Translations under genes and position numbers: made by a program
In this document: one piece after another, positions 1 to 12,904 of the stretch
Layout: each line of letters begins with the position of its first letter
Position numbering within the stretch: the stretch's first letter is position 1
DNA from: Sarcocystis neurona
Lineage: Eukaryota; Apicomplexa; Conoidasida; Eucoccidiorida; Sarcocystidae
Length of the DNA stretch: 64,000 bases
Assembly (NCBI GenBank): GCA_000727475.1
Contig: KL647315.1
Coordinates: forward strand, 1,661,373 to 1,725,372
Direction: 5' to 3'
Notes under the pieces: generated by a model
What the model was told of the DNA's origin: nothing
Database searches by the model: none
Seen by the model: the letters and a program-made list of their open reading frames with translations, nothing else

Positions 1-3000
1 TTGCTGGCGCTGTTGCTGCTGCTGCTGCAGTTGCTGACGCTGTTGCTGCTCCCGCTGCTGCTGGTGCTGGTGCTTCTACTGCTGCTGCTGATGCTGGTCC
101 TGCCCCAGCTGCTGCAGCTTGTGGCCGTGCTGGCTGCGACTCCTGCTCTCGTTGTAGCTCTGGCCGAACAGGAGGAGAAAGAGAAGAGGCAGCAGGAGGC
201 CCAGCACCAGCAGGACCAGCAGCAGCAGGAGCAGCAGCAGCAGCACGGTGTGGAGTGGCAGTATCGTTGCTCCTGTTTTGTGCTGCTGCTGCTTCGCTCT
301 TGTGTGCTGCTGCTGCTGTAGCTCTCGCTTCACTCTCTCCCGAAGCTGTTGCTTCCCTTCTTTCCGCACCTTCTTCTCCTGCTGCTTCCTCCGGTGCCTT
401 GCCCTCCTGCTTTCGCCTACTCCTGTCTCTGCCTTTTCTGCTGCTGCTGCTCGTACTCGTGCTGCTCGTAGAACCTCGCTTGCCTCTGCTGCTGCCACTC
501 TCTTCTTCTGCAGCTGCTGCCACGTCTCCGTCTCGCCCGCCCTCTGTCTCCCTGTCTCGCTCGCCTTCTGTCTCCCGACTTCCCTTCCTTTCCGTCTTCC
601 TTTTTCTCCCGTTCGCTGTCTCCCGGGTTCTCCTGCTGCCGCTCGTTCTGCTTCTCCCGCTTTCCGTCGTCCTCTTTCTCCGGCTTCCCGTCTCCTTCTC
701 TCTCCCCCGCGGTGTCTGGTCTCGTTTTTTATCCGCGCCTTCCCGTTCTGTCTCCGTCAACCCTCCTTGTCCCGTCTCCCCACTGCCCGTGTGTCTCTGT
801 GCTGCGCTCTGTCGCGCACCCACCGTAGAAAGGGGATCTACTCGCTCACGAGTTGCTGCTGCGGCTAGGAAACAAAGAGGTGCTCGAGACGGGGACAGAG
901 GAGGGAAACACGAAGAGGAAGAGGAAAAGGAAGAAGAGGAAGCGGAAGAAGTTCCTGCAGGGCCTCCTGTGGAATTTGCTCCCGTCGGAGAAACGCCTGC
1001 TGCTGCTGCTGCTGGCGAAGGAGCTACACCTGAGGGAGGTGCGGCTCCGACTGACCCGCCTGCTGAAGGATGTGCAGCTTCTGCTGCTGTTTCTCTTGCG
1101 ATGAGTCCTGTTGCTGGCGCTGCCACTTCTGCTGCTGCTGCAGTCTCTCTTCCGGAACCTGCTGTTACTGCTGCTCGTCCCGCTGCTGTTGCTCCAGCCG
1201 GCGCTCCTGGCAGTCCTCTTCCTGCTGCTGGCCCTTCGGCTGCTGGCCCTGCTGCCGCTAGTCCTGCTGCTGCTAGCCCTGTTCCTGTTGGTCCTGTTGC
1301 TGTTGGCCCTGTTGCTGTTGGCCCTGTTGCTGTTGGCCCTGTTGCTGTTGGCCCTGTTGCTGTTGGCCCTGTTGCTGCTGGCCCTGTTGCTGCTGGCCCT
1401 GTTGCTGCTGGCCCTGCTGTTGCTCGTCCTGCTGCTGCTGGCCCTATTGCTGCTGGCCCTGCTGCTGCTCGTCCTATTGCTGCTGGCCCCGCTGCTGCTG
1501 GCCCTACAGCTGCTGCTGCAGGTGTGGCGCCTGCTGCTGCTGCTCCTCTTCTTCCTCCGCCGTGCTGTCGCCGGCGTGCTGCAGCTGCGTCCAGCGATGC
1601 TGCTGCTCTTCCTTCTCCTCCCCAGCCACCGGCAGCTGCGCGCTGGGCTCCTGTTAGCGTTGTCGGTGTTGCTGCTGCTGCCGGGCTACGGGCTTCAAAA
1701 GGACCGGATCTCCCTGGTGCTGTTGCCGCACCCGTTTCTGCGAAGTCTGTCGGCCCTGCGGCGCCTGCTGCCGCCCCTACTGCAGTTCCTGCTGGGGCTC
1801 CTGCCAGGGCTCCTGCTGCTCCCTGTGCTTCCTGCAGGTACGTTCCTGCTTCGTCCTCGAGGAGGCAGGCGCGCGCTGCATGCGAATATGCTACTATTGC
1901 GGGATGAATGTACGGCGCTGCTGCCGGAGGAGGAGGAGGCGGAGGCGCTGCTGCTGCTGCTCCGGAAGGAAGAGGGCAGGGATCAACCCCCAACGGTGGC
2001 GGATACGCAGCTCCTGCTGCTCCTGGATATGGCAGTGTGGCTGCAGGTGGGGAGTACGCTGGTCCTACTGGCGCAGCAGCAGAAGACGCAGGGAAAGGCG
2101 TTCCGGCGGCGTGTGGATACGGCGGAAGCGCCGGTGCATGCGCGTGTGCTGCTGCTGCTGCCTCAGGGAAGTAGGTTCCTGGCGCGTAGACGGCAGGGAA
2201 GCCCGGCGTCGTTGGGTAGGCTGCTGCTCCTGCTGCTTCCGCTTGAAACCCTGTAGCCACCGCTGGTGGTGGCGCTGCTGCTTCTATCGCTTCGTGTGGG
2301 TAGCTTGCCGCTGCTGCAGCGAGAGCCTCGTTATATGGAGCGGCTGCTGAGTCAAGCGGGTACGCTGCTGCGGCGTGAGGAAAAACTCGAGCCGCTGCAG
2401 CTGCCTCAGGGTACCCCAGCGCTGCTGCTGCTTCTGGGTAGGATAGCGCTGCTGCTGCGACTTGTGTGTAGGTAAGCGCCGTTGCTGCTGCAGTCGAATA
2501 CGCTGCTGTTGCTGTCGCCTGCGGCTGAGAAGATGCTGCTACTGCTTCTGCATGCGAATGCGTTGTTGCTGCGTTAGGTGGGGACGGCAACCCTGCTGCT
2601 GCTCCTCCTCCTCCTTCGCGCGAAGGAGCAGTAGCAGCTGCTGCGTCAATCGCCTCGTGCCCCCAGGATACGGTTCCTGTCGCTTCTTGTGCAGCGTTGC
2701 TGCTGCCTGCTGCTCCTCCTGTGTCTCCTGCAAAACGCCCCGCGCCAGTCAGCCGTTCTTGATACGGTGCTGCTGCTTGCTCTGCTGCTGTTGCTTGTCT
2801 TGCTCTTGCTGCTGCTCCTGCTTGTCTCCCTGCTGCTCCTGCTTGTCTCCCTGCTGCTCCTGTTTGTCTCCCTGCTGCTCCTGTTTGTCTCGCTGGTGCT
2901 GCTTGTCTCGCTGCCGCTGCTGCTTGTCTCGCTGCCGCTGCTGCTTGTCTTGCTGCCGCTGATGCTTGTCTCGCTGCTGCTGTTTGTCTCGTTGCTGCTC

Positions 3001-6000
3001 GGGGTCGCGCCGTTGTCCTGGGTGCTGATGCTCTTGCTGACCTCCCTGCTGCTGGTGCTCGGCGCGCTGCTGCTTCTGCTACGAAGGGTCCTGCTGCGGC
3101 CACCTGGAACGCATGCGCGGCTGCTGTCGTGTCGCTGCTACCGTTGTTGGGAGAAGAATAGGAAGGGGAGAAATGCAGCGGCGCCTCCCCACGCCCAACA
3201 GCAGGAACTGCAACAGCCGCGGAGCCAGCAGCAGCAAAAAGACGCCCTGTTGCTGGAGAAGGAACTGCAGGAGCTGCCCGACCAGCACCAGTAGCTGCAG
3301 GAGCAGGAAGAGCTGCAGGAGCAGGAGCTACAGCAGGAGCAGGAGCCACAGCAGGAGCAGGAACTGCAGCAGGAGAAGTGTATCCGAGGAACGGATGGGT
3401 AGCCGGAGCGGTGGCAGCAGAAGCAGCGGAAGAGAGAGATGCCGGAGAGAGGATGGGGGGTGGAGGAGGAGCAGCAGCGGCAGGAAACGCAGGAAGCGAA
3501 TGAGCAGGAGCGGCAGAAAGAGCAGGAGAAAAGGTGTGGGGGGAAGGCGCAGTGGCTGCCGCGGGAGGTGGAGGAATAGCAGGAGGAGCAAATGCGGCAG
3601 CGGGATGGAGACCAGCAACCGCAGGGACGGGGAGAGGGCCAGGAGAAAGAGCAGCGGCAGGAGGAGGAAGGGCAGCAGCAGGAGAATAGACAGCAGCAGC
3701 AGGAGAAAAAACAGCAGCAGCAGGAGAAAGAACAGCAGCAGGAGGATGGGGAGCAGCAGCAGGAGAAGGAGGAAGCGCAGCAGCAGGCGGAGGAATAGCA
3801 GCAGCAGCAGGAGAAAGAGCAGCAGCAGCAGGAGAAAGAGCAGCAGCAGGAGGAGGAAGCGCAGTAGGCGGCAGAGCAATAAGGGGAAGCGCAGGAGGAG
3901 CAAGAACAGCAGCAGGAGGAGGAGGGACAGCCGCAGGCGTAAAAGCAGCAGCAGGTCGGAGCGCAGCAGCAGTGGGGCTCGGAGGAAGAGAAGATAAATG
4001 TGGCAGAGCTACAGCAACAGGAGAAGCTTCCCGAGGGGCAGCAGCAACTGCGGCAGCAGGGGAAGCAGATCTTGGAGCGATGCTTGCAGGGGAGAAAAAA
4101 TCCGGAGGAGGAGGAGGAGGAGAGAGACGCGCAGCAGCAGGGGGCGGGGGGAATTGCGAGTTGCCCAGCGAGAAGCAGCAGCAAAGGGAGCAGCAGAACG
4201 CCTGCGCCTACGTGGAGCACGAGGAGGAGGAGGAGGAGGAGCACCAGCAGCAACAGCGGGGAGGTCGGCCGGCGCCGTCGCTGAAGCAGCAGGAGCTGAA
4301 GCGGAAGAAAGCAGGGAAGTACCAGGAGAAAGGACAGCAGGCTCAAGGACAGCAGACCCAAGGACAGCAGGCTCAAGGGCAGCAGGCTCACGGGCAGCAG
4401 GCTCACGGGCAGCAGGCTCAAGGGCAGCAGGCTCACGGGCAGCAGGCTCACGGGCAGCAGGCTCACGGGCAGCAGGCTCACGGGCAGGCAGGCTCACGGG
4501 CAGGCGGCTCAAGGGCAGCGGGCTCAAGGGCAGNNNNNNNNNNNNNNNNNNNNNNNNNNNNNNNNNNNNNNNNNNNNNNNNNNNNNNNNNNNNNNNNNNN
4601 NNNNNNNNNNNNNNNNNNNNNNNNNNNNNNNNNNNNNNNNNNNNNNNNNNNNNNNNNNNNNNNNNNNNNNNNNNNNNNNNNNNNNNNNNNNNNNNNNNNN
4701 NNNNNNNNNNNNNNNNNNNNNNNNNNNNNNNNNNNNNNNNNNNNNNNNNNNNNNNNNNNNNNNNNNNNNNNNNNNNNNNNNNNNNNNNNNNNNNNNNNNN
4801 NNNNNNNNNNNNNNNNNNNNNNNNNNNNNNNNNNNNNNNNNNNNNNNNNNNNNNNNNNNNNNNNNNNNNNNNNNNNNNNNNNNNNNNNNNNNNNNNNNNN
4901 NNNNNNNNNNNNNNNNNNNNNNNNNNNNNNNNNNNNNNNNNNNNNNNNNNNNNNNNNNNNNNNNNNNNNNNNNNNNNNNNNNNNNNNNNNNNNNNNNNNN
5001 NNNNNNNNNNNNNNNNNNNNNNNNNNNNNNNNNNNNNNNNNNNNNNNNNNNNNNNNNNNNNNNNNNNNNNNNNNNNNNNNNNNNNNNNNNNNNNNNNNNN
5101 NAGCGGGCTCAAGGGCAGCGGGCTCAAGGGCAGCAGGCTCAAGGGCAGCAGGCTCAAGGGCAGCAGGCTCAAGGGCAGCAGGCTCGAGGGCAGCAGGCTC
5201 AAGGGCAGCAGGCTCAAGGGCAGCAGGCTCAAGGGCAGCAGGCTCAAGTCCGTGGGGAGGAGCAGCGGCAGGGGCAGGGAGTGAAAAAGGAGCGGCAGCA
5301 GGAGAAGAAGCGGCAGGGGAGAGCGGCGGGTCAACACCAGCAGCTGGCGATGGCGGGGAGGGCCGACGCGCAGGAGCAGGGCGCGGAGAAGCCGCAGCAG
5401 AAGAAGGCGCAGGCGAAGCGCGCAGAGGAGAAGCCGCGCGGGAAGCAACCGCAGGAGAAGCTGCCCTAAAAGGAGCCGGAAGAGGAGAGGCGAGGCCTTG
5501 AGGAGGGGAAGGGAGCGGCGAAGAGGCGCCGAAGCCAAGGTCTATCCCAGGGTAGGCAACAGCTGCAGGGACATATGTGCTGAGGTAGCCTCCGATCGCC
5601 GGTGAGGCAGCGCCGTGCAAAGGAGCAGCAGCAGTGGTGAGGCGAGGGACAGCAGCAGCAGCCAGGGAAGACAAAGAGGGAGCGGGCAGAGGAGCAGGAG
5701 GGGGGAGCACGTCGGCAGCAGCAGACTGCAGAGGCGCAGACAAAGAAACGAAAAGCTCCGTAGCCAAAGGAGAGACACGGCCCGAGCAGGGGCTCGCACT
5801 GCGTCTCCAGGCGCTGCCAGGCAGGCCTGCGGCGAGGAAGGGGAAGGTGTCCACAGGAGAAGCTGCGAGGCCGCAGGCGTGAGCTGCTGCGCCGGCGGAA
5901 CCGTAGCCGACAGCAGTCGGAGGCAGCAGGGCTGCAGCAGATGGGGACGACAGGTCGTCGGCAGCTGCGGAAGCAGCAGAAGGAGCGGCAGCAACTTCTG

Positions 6001-7840
6001 CAGAGGTATTCGAAGGCGACAGCCGCGGGAAAGCTGCCGTCCGCCGCAGCAGCGAAGAAGTGCGGCGTCGACGGCGGGGCCGCAGCAGGGGGTCGTGTTC
6101 CTGCGAGCCTTCCTCGTGCTGTCGCAGCGCGCAGAAGAGCTGCGCAGAACTCAGGGCGCCGGCGCGCAGGTGCGGAGACAGGGAGAGGGCGCGGGGAGAC
6201 GGGGGAGACGGCGACGGCACGAATGGAGACGAGACGGAAGTTTCGATTTCGCGCAGAGGAGGAAGGGGGGCTGCTGTTGGGCGACCGCGCACCTCGTTGT
6301 TCACAAAAGAAGCGAGGACGGCAGCACCACCGAAAATGTCCTCCTCGCTGGCGTCGAGAAGCAGTGACGTCGCGGTGGCTTGTTCGCTGCCGCTTCTGCT
6401 GCGACTTCTGCTGCCTCTGCTCCTGCTGCGGCTGCGTCGTCCTCGTCGACCGTCGCGCCGCGCGCCGCTCCCTCTTCTCTCCCCGTCAGCGGCAGAGTCC
6501 CTTTCTCTTTCCAGAGCAGCAGCGTGGGAGCTGCCGTTGCTCGTTTCGCAGCCCAGTACAGCAAACGGGATACTAGGGCTTCTCTCGACACTGCCGCTCC
6601 TTCTCTCGTCGACACTTCTTCTCCGCTCCGCCCCGCTGCTGCTGCTCAGCACCTGTACGCTGCTGCTGCTGCTGCCCGGAATGCTGCTCGAACTGTCGCT
6701 GCGCGGGTCGCCGCTGTTGACGTCAGTCCTCGGGAAGAAGTCACTGTTGCCTGCCGTGCTGCTGTCGGTCAACCTTTGCTGCCACCTCTCATCCGTCCCG
6801 CCGCTGCCGAAGCCGCTGCTGCTGCCGAAGCCGCTGCTGCTGCCGAAGCCGCTGCTGCTGCCGAAGCCGCTGCTGCTGCCGAAGCCGCTGCTGCTTTCGA
6901 ACCCGCTGCTGCTATTGAAGCCGCTGCTGCTTTCGAACCCGCTGCTGCTATTGAAGCCACTGCTGCCGCCGAAGCCGCTGCTGCTGTCGAAGCCGCTGCT
7001 GCTGTCCAAGCCGCTGCTGCTGGCGAAGCCGCTGCTGCTGTCGAAGCCGCTGCTGCTGGCGAAGCCGCTGCTGCTATCGAAGCCGCTGCTGCTGGCGAAG
7101 CCGCTGCTGCTATCGAAGCCGCTGCCGCTTTCGAGGCCGCTGCTGCTGTCGAAGCCGCTGCTGCTGCCGAAGCCGCTGCTGCTGTCGAGGCCACTGCTGC
7201 TGCCGAAGCCGCTGCTGCTGTCGAAGCCGCTGCTGCTGTCGAAGCCGCTGCTGCTGTCGAAGCCGCTGCTGCTGCCGAAGCCGCTGCTGCTGCTACTGCT
7301 CCCGAATGCGCTGCTGGTGGGCGCGATGCTAATACCGACACTGTCGCTGCTGCTGCTGCTTGAACCAGAACCAGGAAGACGAGGAGAAGGAGGAGAAGGA
7401 GTGCTGGGCGGAGTGCTTCTTCCTCTTTCTTTGCCTCCCCAGCTCGTGCCGACGACGCTGCCGGTGCTGCTTCTTTCCCCGCTTTGAAGTCTGTCACCGC
7501 TGCTGGGTGTCTCAGCGCCCGTGCTGCGCCTCGTCTCGACCGTCCCGCTGCTGCTCGCAATGCCGCCGACGCTGCTCCTCGCCTGGGGCGTCGTGCTGCT
7601 GCTGCGTGCCAAGCCACTTCTGCCAGACAACTCGTCCTCGTTGTAGACACTCCTGCTGCGGCTGCTTGGGATTGAGTAGCTGTTGCTGCGCCAGCTGTCG
7701 TTCGTGCCGTTGCCGCTCGCTCCTGGACTGCTGTTGGCCTCTGCAGGGCTCGCGGGGCTGCTGCCGCCGCTGCTGCTGCCGCTACTGCTGCCGCTGCTGC
7801 TGCTCCTGCTCCTGCTCGGACTCCTCCTGCCGCTATGCAT
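1..7840 (-). CDS. Giant Ala/Ser/Pro-rich low-complexity protein, partial (C-terminus beyond left edge)
   Basis: I do not recognise a family. The ATG at 7840 follows an in-frame TAA about 50 bases upstream. From there one frame is open to 4478: a Ser/Arg/Gly head, a GFxSSS hexapeptide repeat (about residues 180-345), an Arg-Ser dipeptide stretch, a mixed segment containing DASEEDIFGG, then an LEPAA pentapeptide repeat running into the gap. By my reading of the minus strand, from about 4140 to base 1 a single Ala frame has no stop at all (Ala/Pro, then RQAGAAG-type and Ala/Tyr/Pro segments, then Arg/Glu/Thr-rich). The two parts join if two one-base slips (near 4140-4155 and near 4485-4500) are indels. 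The total would exceed 2,500 codons. All three plus-strand frames contain stops here. Low-complexity proteins of this kind are typical of Eimeria repeat-rich blocks. Introns are possible, and the frame across the gap is not proven. Confidence 0.6.
1290..1510 (-). repeat. 15-bp tandem repeat encoding ATGPT/AAGPA-like pentapeptides
   Basis: The plus-strand unit CTGTTGCTGTTGGCC is repeated, then gives way to CTGCTGCTGGCC-type variants. On the minus strand it is read in the Ala frame of the giant ORF as Gly-Pro-Ala/Thr-Ala-Ala/Thr. Confidence 0.85.
2800..2990 (-). repeat. 21-bp tandem repeat encoding RQAGAAG-like heptapeptides
   Basis: The plus strand shows repeated TTGTCTCCCTGCTGCTCCTGC-type units. 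In the minus Ala frame they give Arg-Gln-(Ala/Thr)-Gly-Ala-Ala-Gly. It lies inside the giant minus ORF. Confidence 0.8.
4320..5252 (-). repeat. 15-bp minisatellite encoding LEPAA/REPAA on the minus strand
   Basis: The plus-strand unit is GGGCAGCAGGCTCAA or its ...CAC variant, in about 12 copies left of the gap and 10 right of it. A 15-bp unit keeps the minus frame open. One copy near 4485-4500 has 16 bases (an extra G), which shifts the frame next to the gap. Confidence 0.95.
4534..5101. other. Assembly gap (run of N)
   Basis: This is 568 undetermined bases inside the 15-bp LEPAA minisatellite. The repeat continues on both sides, so the true repeat number and the reading frame across the gap are unknown. 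Confidence 0.99.
6806..7296 (-). repeat. 18-bp tandem repeat encoding GFxSSS
   Basis: About 27 near-identical units of AAGCCGCTGCTGCTGCCG. On the minus strand they read Gly-Phe-(Gly/Asp/Ala/Glu/Asn)-Ser-Ser-Ser. Variation falls mainly on one codon per unit, which suggests selection or homogenisation at the protein level. Confidence 0.93.
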
Positions 7841-8320
7841 CAGGCTGCTGCTGCTGCGTACACGTGAACCGTACCACTTGCCTGTGCTGCTTTAATGGCT
7901 GCAGCTGCCGTGACTCTCACACCTGCGGGTGATGTTTGCTGCTGCGAATGCTGCTGCTGCGGCTGCCCCGCGCAACAGGGAGACCTCCTCTCGCCTGTGC
8001 TCGACGCGCAAAACCCGCACCTGCTTCAGCTTCCTCTTTCACTTCCGGTTCGCTACCTGCCGTTTTGTGCTGTGCTGTCTCGACTGCTGCCTCGTACTGA
8101 CTCTCCCTGCCGACAGCGCTGCTTCAGTTCTTCCTGCTGCTATCGCGACCTCTGCTGCTCCTCCTCCTGCTGCGCCTGCGGCAGATCCACCTGCAGCGGC
8201 TCAAATGGACCCTTCGTGGTCTGCTGCTACCGCTGCTGTGGGTGCTGCCGGCCCTGCGGCGACTGAGGCTTTGTGGTGTCCGGACAGCCCAGAGGATCCT
8301 TCTCGAACTTCTTAACGGTC
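7841..8320. other. Upstream flank of the giant ORF; end of the repeat-rich block
   Basis: CTG/CAG-rich in its first 400 bases, but every frame is short and changes register. A plus-strand Ala frame ends at a TAA near 8313 after PDSPEDPSRTS; it may be an antisense shadow or a relic. No promoter motif could be called. Ordinary repeat-poor sequence starts within a few tens of bases after this. Confidence 0.5.
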
Positions 8321-11300
8321 ACGCGTCCACAAATTCCCCGTAGAAAGCCAAACAGAGAAACGCGCCGATTTCAGCTTAACCTGCGGGGAAAGTAAGAATC
8401 ACAGAGGCACCAGTGACAAAGGATGCTGCCGCAGAAGTTCGTCACCCTCCACGTCAATCGCACTCGCGCGCTCGAACTTCCGTCACTGCGTTACATTCCT
8501 CTAGCGATTTCATTTATACGTAATTCGTCGTTAATATACCTGTTTATACACACAGAGCCAGGGACCTGTGCGACTCACGTTGTAGGAGGATGAACAATCC
8601 TGCGCAACAATCAGGCGTCCGCGCGTGAAGCACCTCAGCCACTTGGTGAATGCACGTACGTCCAGGTATATACGTAGATGGATGTAGATTGAGCCGAGAA
8701 ACCGTCGCTTCCACTTTTCTCTTCGAGGATCTGTATGTGTGGGGCTGTCCACACATACGTGGAGCGAAGCAGTAAAGGCAGAAGCGTGCAAGGGTAGAAT
8801 CTGGAAGATCAAAGTTCAAACGCAGAAGCAGTGCTTGTCGCCACTACCAAGGCAACGGAGGATTCTGACATGCCGAGGAAAAATGCTCAGGAGCACGTTT
8901 CCATTCTACAGACTCAGCGACTACCACAGAGAGGCGCGTAGACTTCTTCACAAATGCCGGATAAATAGTAAAAAACGAAGTCAAGGCGGAAAAAAGACCG
9001 TACAAAAAGCTAAGCACACGTGTGTACACGGTCGTTTGTACACGTAAGGCACGGGATGAAGCCTTTTCCCCACGCTAACATGCGTCGACAAGGTAAAATG
9101 AGTGAGAATGCGGGCTTTTTCCCGCAGGGTCCACCTTGAAAGGTATACTCACTCGTTCGCGAATATTTATCTCAAATCAAATAAATTCACGCATATCCAC
9201 TCAGTTATCTGTGTGTGCGCGCGCCGCACGTCAAAAACTGATGTGCGTGTAACGCTAGGCGCCACTAGGCGTGATGGCAGCGCCGCTTCCTGACATATGT
9301 CGTGGGCCGCGTCTCGACCTCCGGCGCAATAACAGTGAAGAGGCAAATTCAAATATCTACTGTCACCAATGCTCCCGCCTCGGCAATAACCCGGCATTCG
9401 AAAGAAGATGTGTAGGTCGTTCAGCTGTGCGACAACTCGCCGGGCCGTAGGCATTCAAGAGAAATATCGATCCTGTCATCACCGTGGCACAGATCGGGAA
9501 CCAGATGCTTGTAGGCCCTTCACCAGCAAAGAAGTTTCTGGTCGAGACGTATATTTTCCCCGAGTACGCGTTTGTTGTCCCGCTACACGGGAAGAATGTA
9601 CGCGCACGCGCCAAGCAGACACGCATGTGCACAAGGAAGAGGGTTGTCGGGGCCCACAGCCTCCCGGCAGGCAGCTAGTAGCATCATCGAAACATCTGCG
9701 TGAGGGAAGTCGAATTTTCAACCACCAACTTCAGAAGGAACTTACTATACACCGGTGATTTTCTCACGTCGGCACCACAGCTCTTCAACCGGAATTCCAC
9801 GCAGAACTGTTGTTCTACAGGCCCAAGTGCCCGTGGTACAGTCACGACGTAGCCCGCCCGCATCACGCACACTTCCCACTAGCTGTGGCCACCCCCGCGG
9901 CCCGATTCTACTCCACCCATTACCAAATGATACCGCGCCTGTGGGCTGAAACCGCCACAGTGACAAAATCGGCGCCCAGCAGGTACTGCGCTAGTCTTCC
10001 CCACATCTCCGGTTGTGTATATGCAGCTTACCCTGGTGTGTGCACGGTTGCCGGCAACGCTTGTGGCTACGCTGATCGCGTCTACGAAGTTGATCTACGC
10101 GCACGCATTTTACTGTCAACGCGTGGTTTCCTCTGAAGTTTTCCGCGTGTCGCCAGAAGTAAAGACGTGCTAAGTGGGGACATGAAAATAAAACGGGGGA
10201 AAATTAGGGTCTACGTCGAGGTTGTGGCGTCGCTGCTGACGCGGGACGTTTTCCGTGCCTAACGGACTGTATGTACCACTCAGTAGCCCTAATTATCCGC
10301 AGCATTCCCTGCGAACACGCGGTATGATACCATTGAGGACAACTAGTTGTATTCTCGTTTGTCGATACTTCCACGCAGACCGACGATTTCGCGCGCGCTG
10401 CTCTAAGTGTTACACACCAGTAGTCCTTTTCTTTTGCAGGGCAACCAGTTGTACTACGGTTTGTTCACACGTACGCGTGCTGCACATGCTACATCCCAGT
10501 AGGCCTTTTCTCCTGTAGTCATCCTGCAGCTGGCTGCGGACGACAAATCTCCGTCAGGAACAGAACTGGGCTAACCGAAACACACATCGCCGTACAGTTG
10601 CACGGAAGCAACAGCAGAATCAGTCGAGCAGAGAAGCAACGTGTGCGACATTTGCGGAGGAAGGTCAGTATTCGGCCAGTTCGCGGCTTGGTGGAGAGAA
10701 AGGACATGACAGGGAACACAGGTGCACCCAGTAAAAAACTACAAACGGAACACCAGACGCACACACACACACACATGGAACAAGTATCATGAACAGGAGC
10801 ATATGAACAGACGCCACTCCATGTACTGCCCCGGTAGAGGGATTCGTCGCGTAGTCGGACGGTAACATACAAGTGCCAGAGGCTGTGCGGTAACAGGGAA
10901 TGTCTCAGTACGTGACACCGCGTGCACCACCGGAGGCAAGGCTTGCCACATTTGGTAGGAACGCGGCGCAAGAGTTGCAACGGACGATACACTTTCCCGT
11001 TTCCAGTATACCGTCCAAAGATCGACGGCAAAACTGATCGAATGTAGGATACCGACACGCCAATACAGCAACGATCCCCACAAAGTGGAAGAATTCGGCG
11101 ATAGTTCGAGAACATACAGGGAGCACTACACTACTTAGGCTCGCGCTGCTCTGAGGTGTCCTCGGGTGCGCGGCGGAGCCGGCATCACATTGCGCATCGA
11201 CTACTGACGCGGCGAACCGGTGCCAGCGAAGAGCAGCGCGGTAGCATTACGAGGAAAAACGGCAAATTTCGATATCCTGTTGGGGAAACAAAACTCAAGG

Positions 11301-12900
11301 CCAGCGACAAGAGCCACGAGAGACGACACAGGAGAATCTCTGCGCGTGGAGAGTTCCTACGACTCGCGTATCTCTACCTGATATCTCACAGCAGGCGCCG
11401 GTCCTCCTCACCTCCGCAGAGGACGAACATCATCTTCGTCTACGTGTAGTTCTCTCCGAGTCACTGTGTCCCCGTTGTTGACAGAAAAGAACCGTGATCT
11501 GAATTTTGAGCTTTGGAGGCGGAATATGAGGTGTCTCAACACCGCAAATCACATGTAAAGGCTGGATTGGAAAAACTGACGATGAAGCTCAGGGGCGGGA
11601 ACGCGAACGGGACATGAAATGACGAAGGGAGACAGCGATCACGAGCCGTCCAGTGAAAAGTAGACACAAGTTGATCACAACCACGGTAACACCCGAGCGG
11701 CCGGCGGCGCTTTCAGCTGTTGTTTGTGAGGCAGGTGTAAGCAGATGTGGGAGAAGGGAACTCCAAGTGGACCCCGCTGGGACACATCTATGAAAATAAC
11801 CAGTTCGTGTCCCCGCACCGAAGTCTATCACAGATCGACAGCAGACTGGTACGGGAAAGGCGGTACACCCCCTGAGACGCCGAGAGCTCGTCCTCGTCAA
11901 AGAGGAACCGCAGCACCACCACACGCATCACAACGGAAGGGCAGACGGTGGTGGACGAACCCAGTACACCGTCGTGTCGACCTGGTTGGATGTGACGTAT
12001 ACATCAGGTTCATGGTTACTCTCACAAGAAAAACAACCACTTTACAGGTATATGTTAACATAGGTAACCGGGTGGGCAGTGTGTGCATTAGACACGCAGG
12101 TTCTGGTAAATCGACACGCGAATGCAGGTAGATCAGGAAATCAAGGTCTATATTACCCCGCTTCAGAATCCTGACTTCGACTCATACAGTTCTAACAAAG
12201 AAGCATTGACGTACGTAACACACGAGTTGTACCTACGGGCTGCGACTCGTCGGAAAGCACCGGAGCATTCCGTTCCACTGCATAGTAGGAGAATTTTGGA
12301 CAGTGATATGAGGAGGAGAAGAGGAACAGCAGTACGATTTGCTGTACCTTTGTAAGACAGTATCAAATTGTGATTATGTGTGCACAAGGAAGTAACGCTA
12401 TTTCTGATGCAGCGGCACCACGCTGACAACTGCGACATGCGCAGCCAGCATGGAGAGGTCAGGAACCCTTATATGCTTAGTAGATGCAGCCAACTTCAAC
12501 AGGAGGACGAACGTCACTCAAGAAGAATGCGAGGCACCAGCAGCAGCATGTGGCCACAGCGACTGTCAGTATCTACAGGGTGCGTAAATGGCTGATACTG
12601 CAACATGAGGGTGTAAACCGGTGCATCTGCAACAACATTGGTCGCGCCTGTGCATCATAAACGCGTTACGCAGCAGCAACGTTGACAACACAATTTTCTG
12701 CGTAAAAGCCCTAACTAGAGCGATCGATGTGATAAAAACAGCGGACACGGAAGTGCTGCTGACTATGTCCGTGGGTTCGTCAAAAGGTGAAAGAGGATGC
12801 CGAAGCCGTCAGCATCGATACACCATCACACACATGCGGAATACGGTAGACTTGGAACATCAGCAAGGGTAGATAACGAAGTCCTTTACAAGCACTAGCA
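8321..12900. other. Repeat-poor block, no supported gene
   Basis: Balanced composition with frequent stops in all frames and no ORF over about 200 codons. No recognisable domain, RNA gene or mobile element was found. A short (CA)n tract lies near 10763-10776. Frequent GTACGT and TGTACAC words are visible. Confidence 0.6.
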
Positions 12901-12904
12901 GAAC

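Noticed and set aside
255..1907. Plus-strand 550-codon Ala/Pro-rich ORF
   Set aside because: It ends at a TGA followed in the same frame by further stops, whereas the minus Ala frame is open across the whole 1-4140 region.
6380..7880. Plus-strand EAAAA-repeat frame interrupted only by TGA codons (7361, 7673, near 7865), which looked like stop recoding
   Set aside because: This frame is codon-aligned antisense to the minus Ser-rich frame; its TGAs are simply the complement of TCA Ser codons there, so no recoding is needed.
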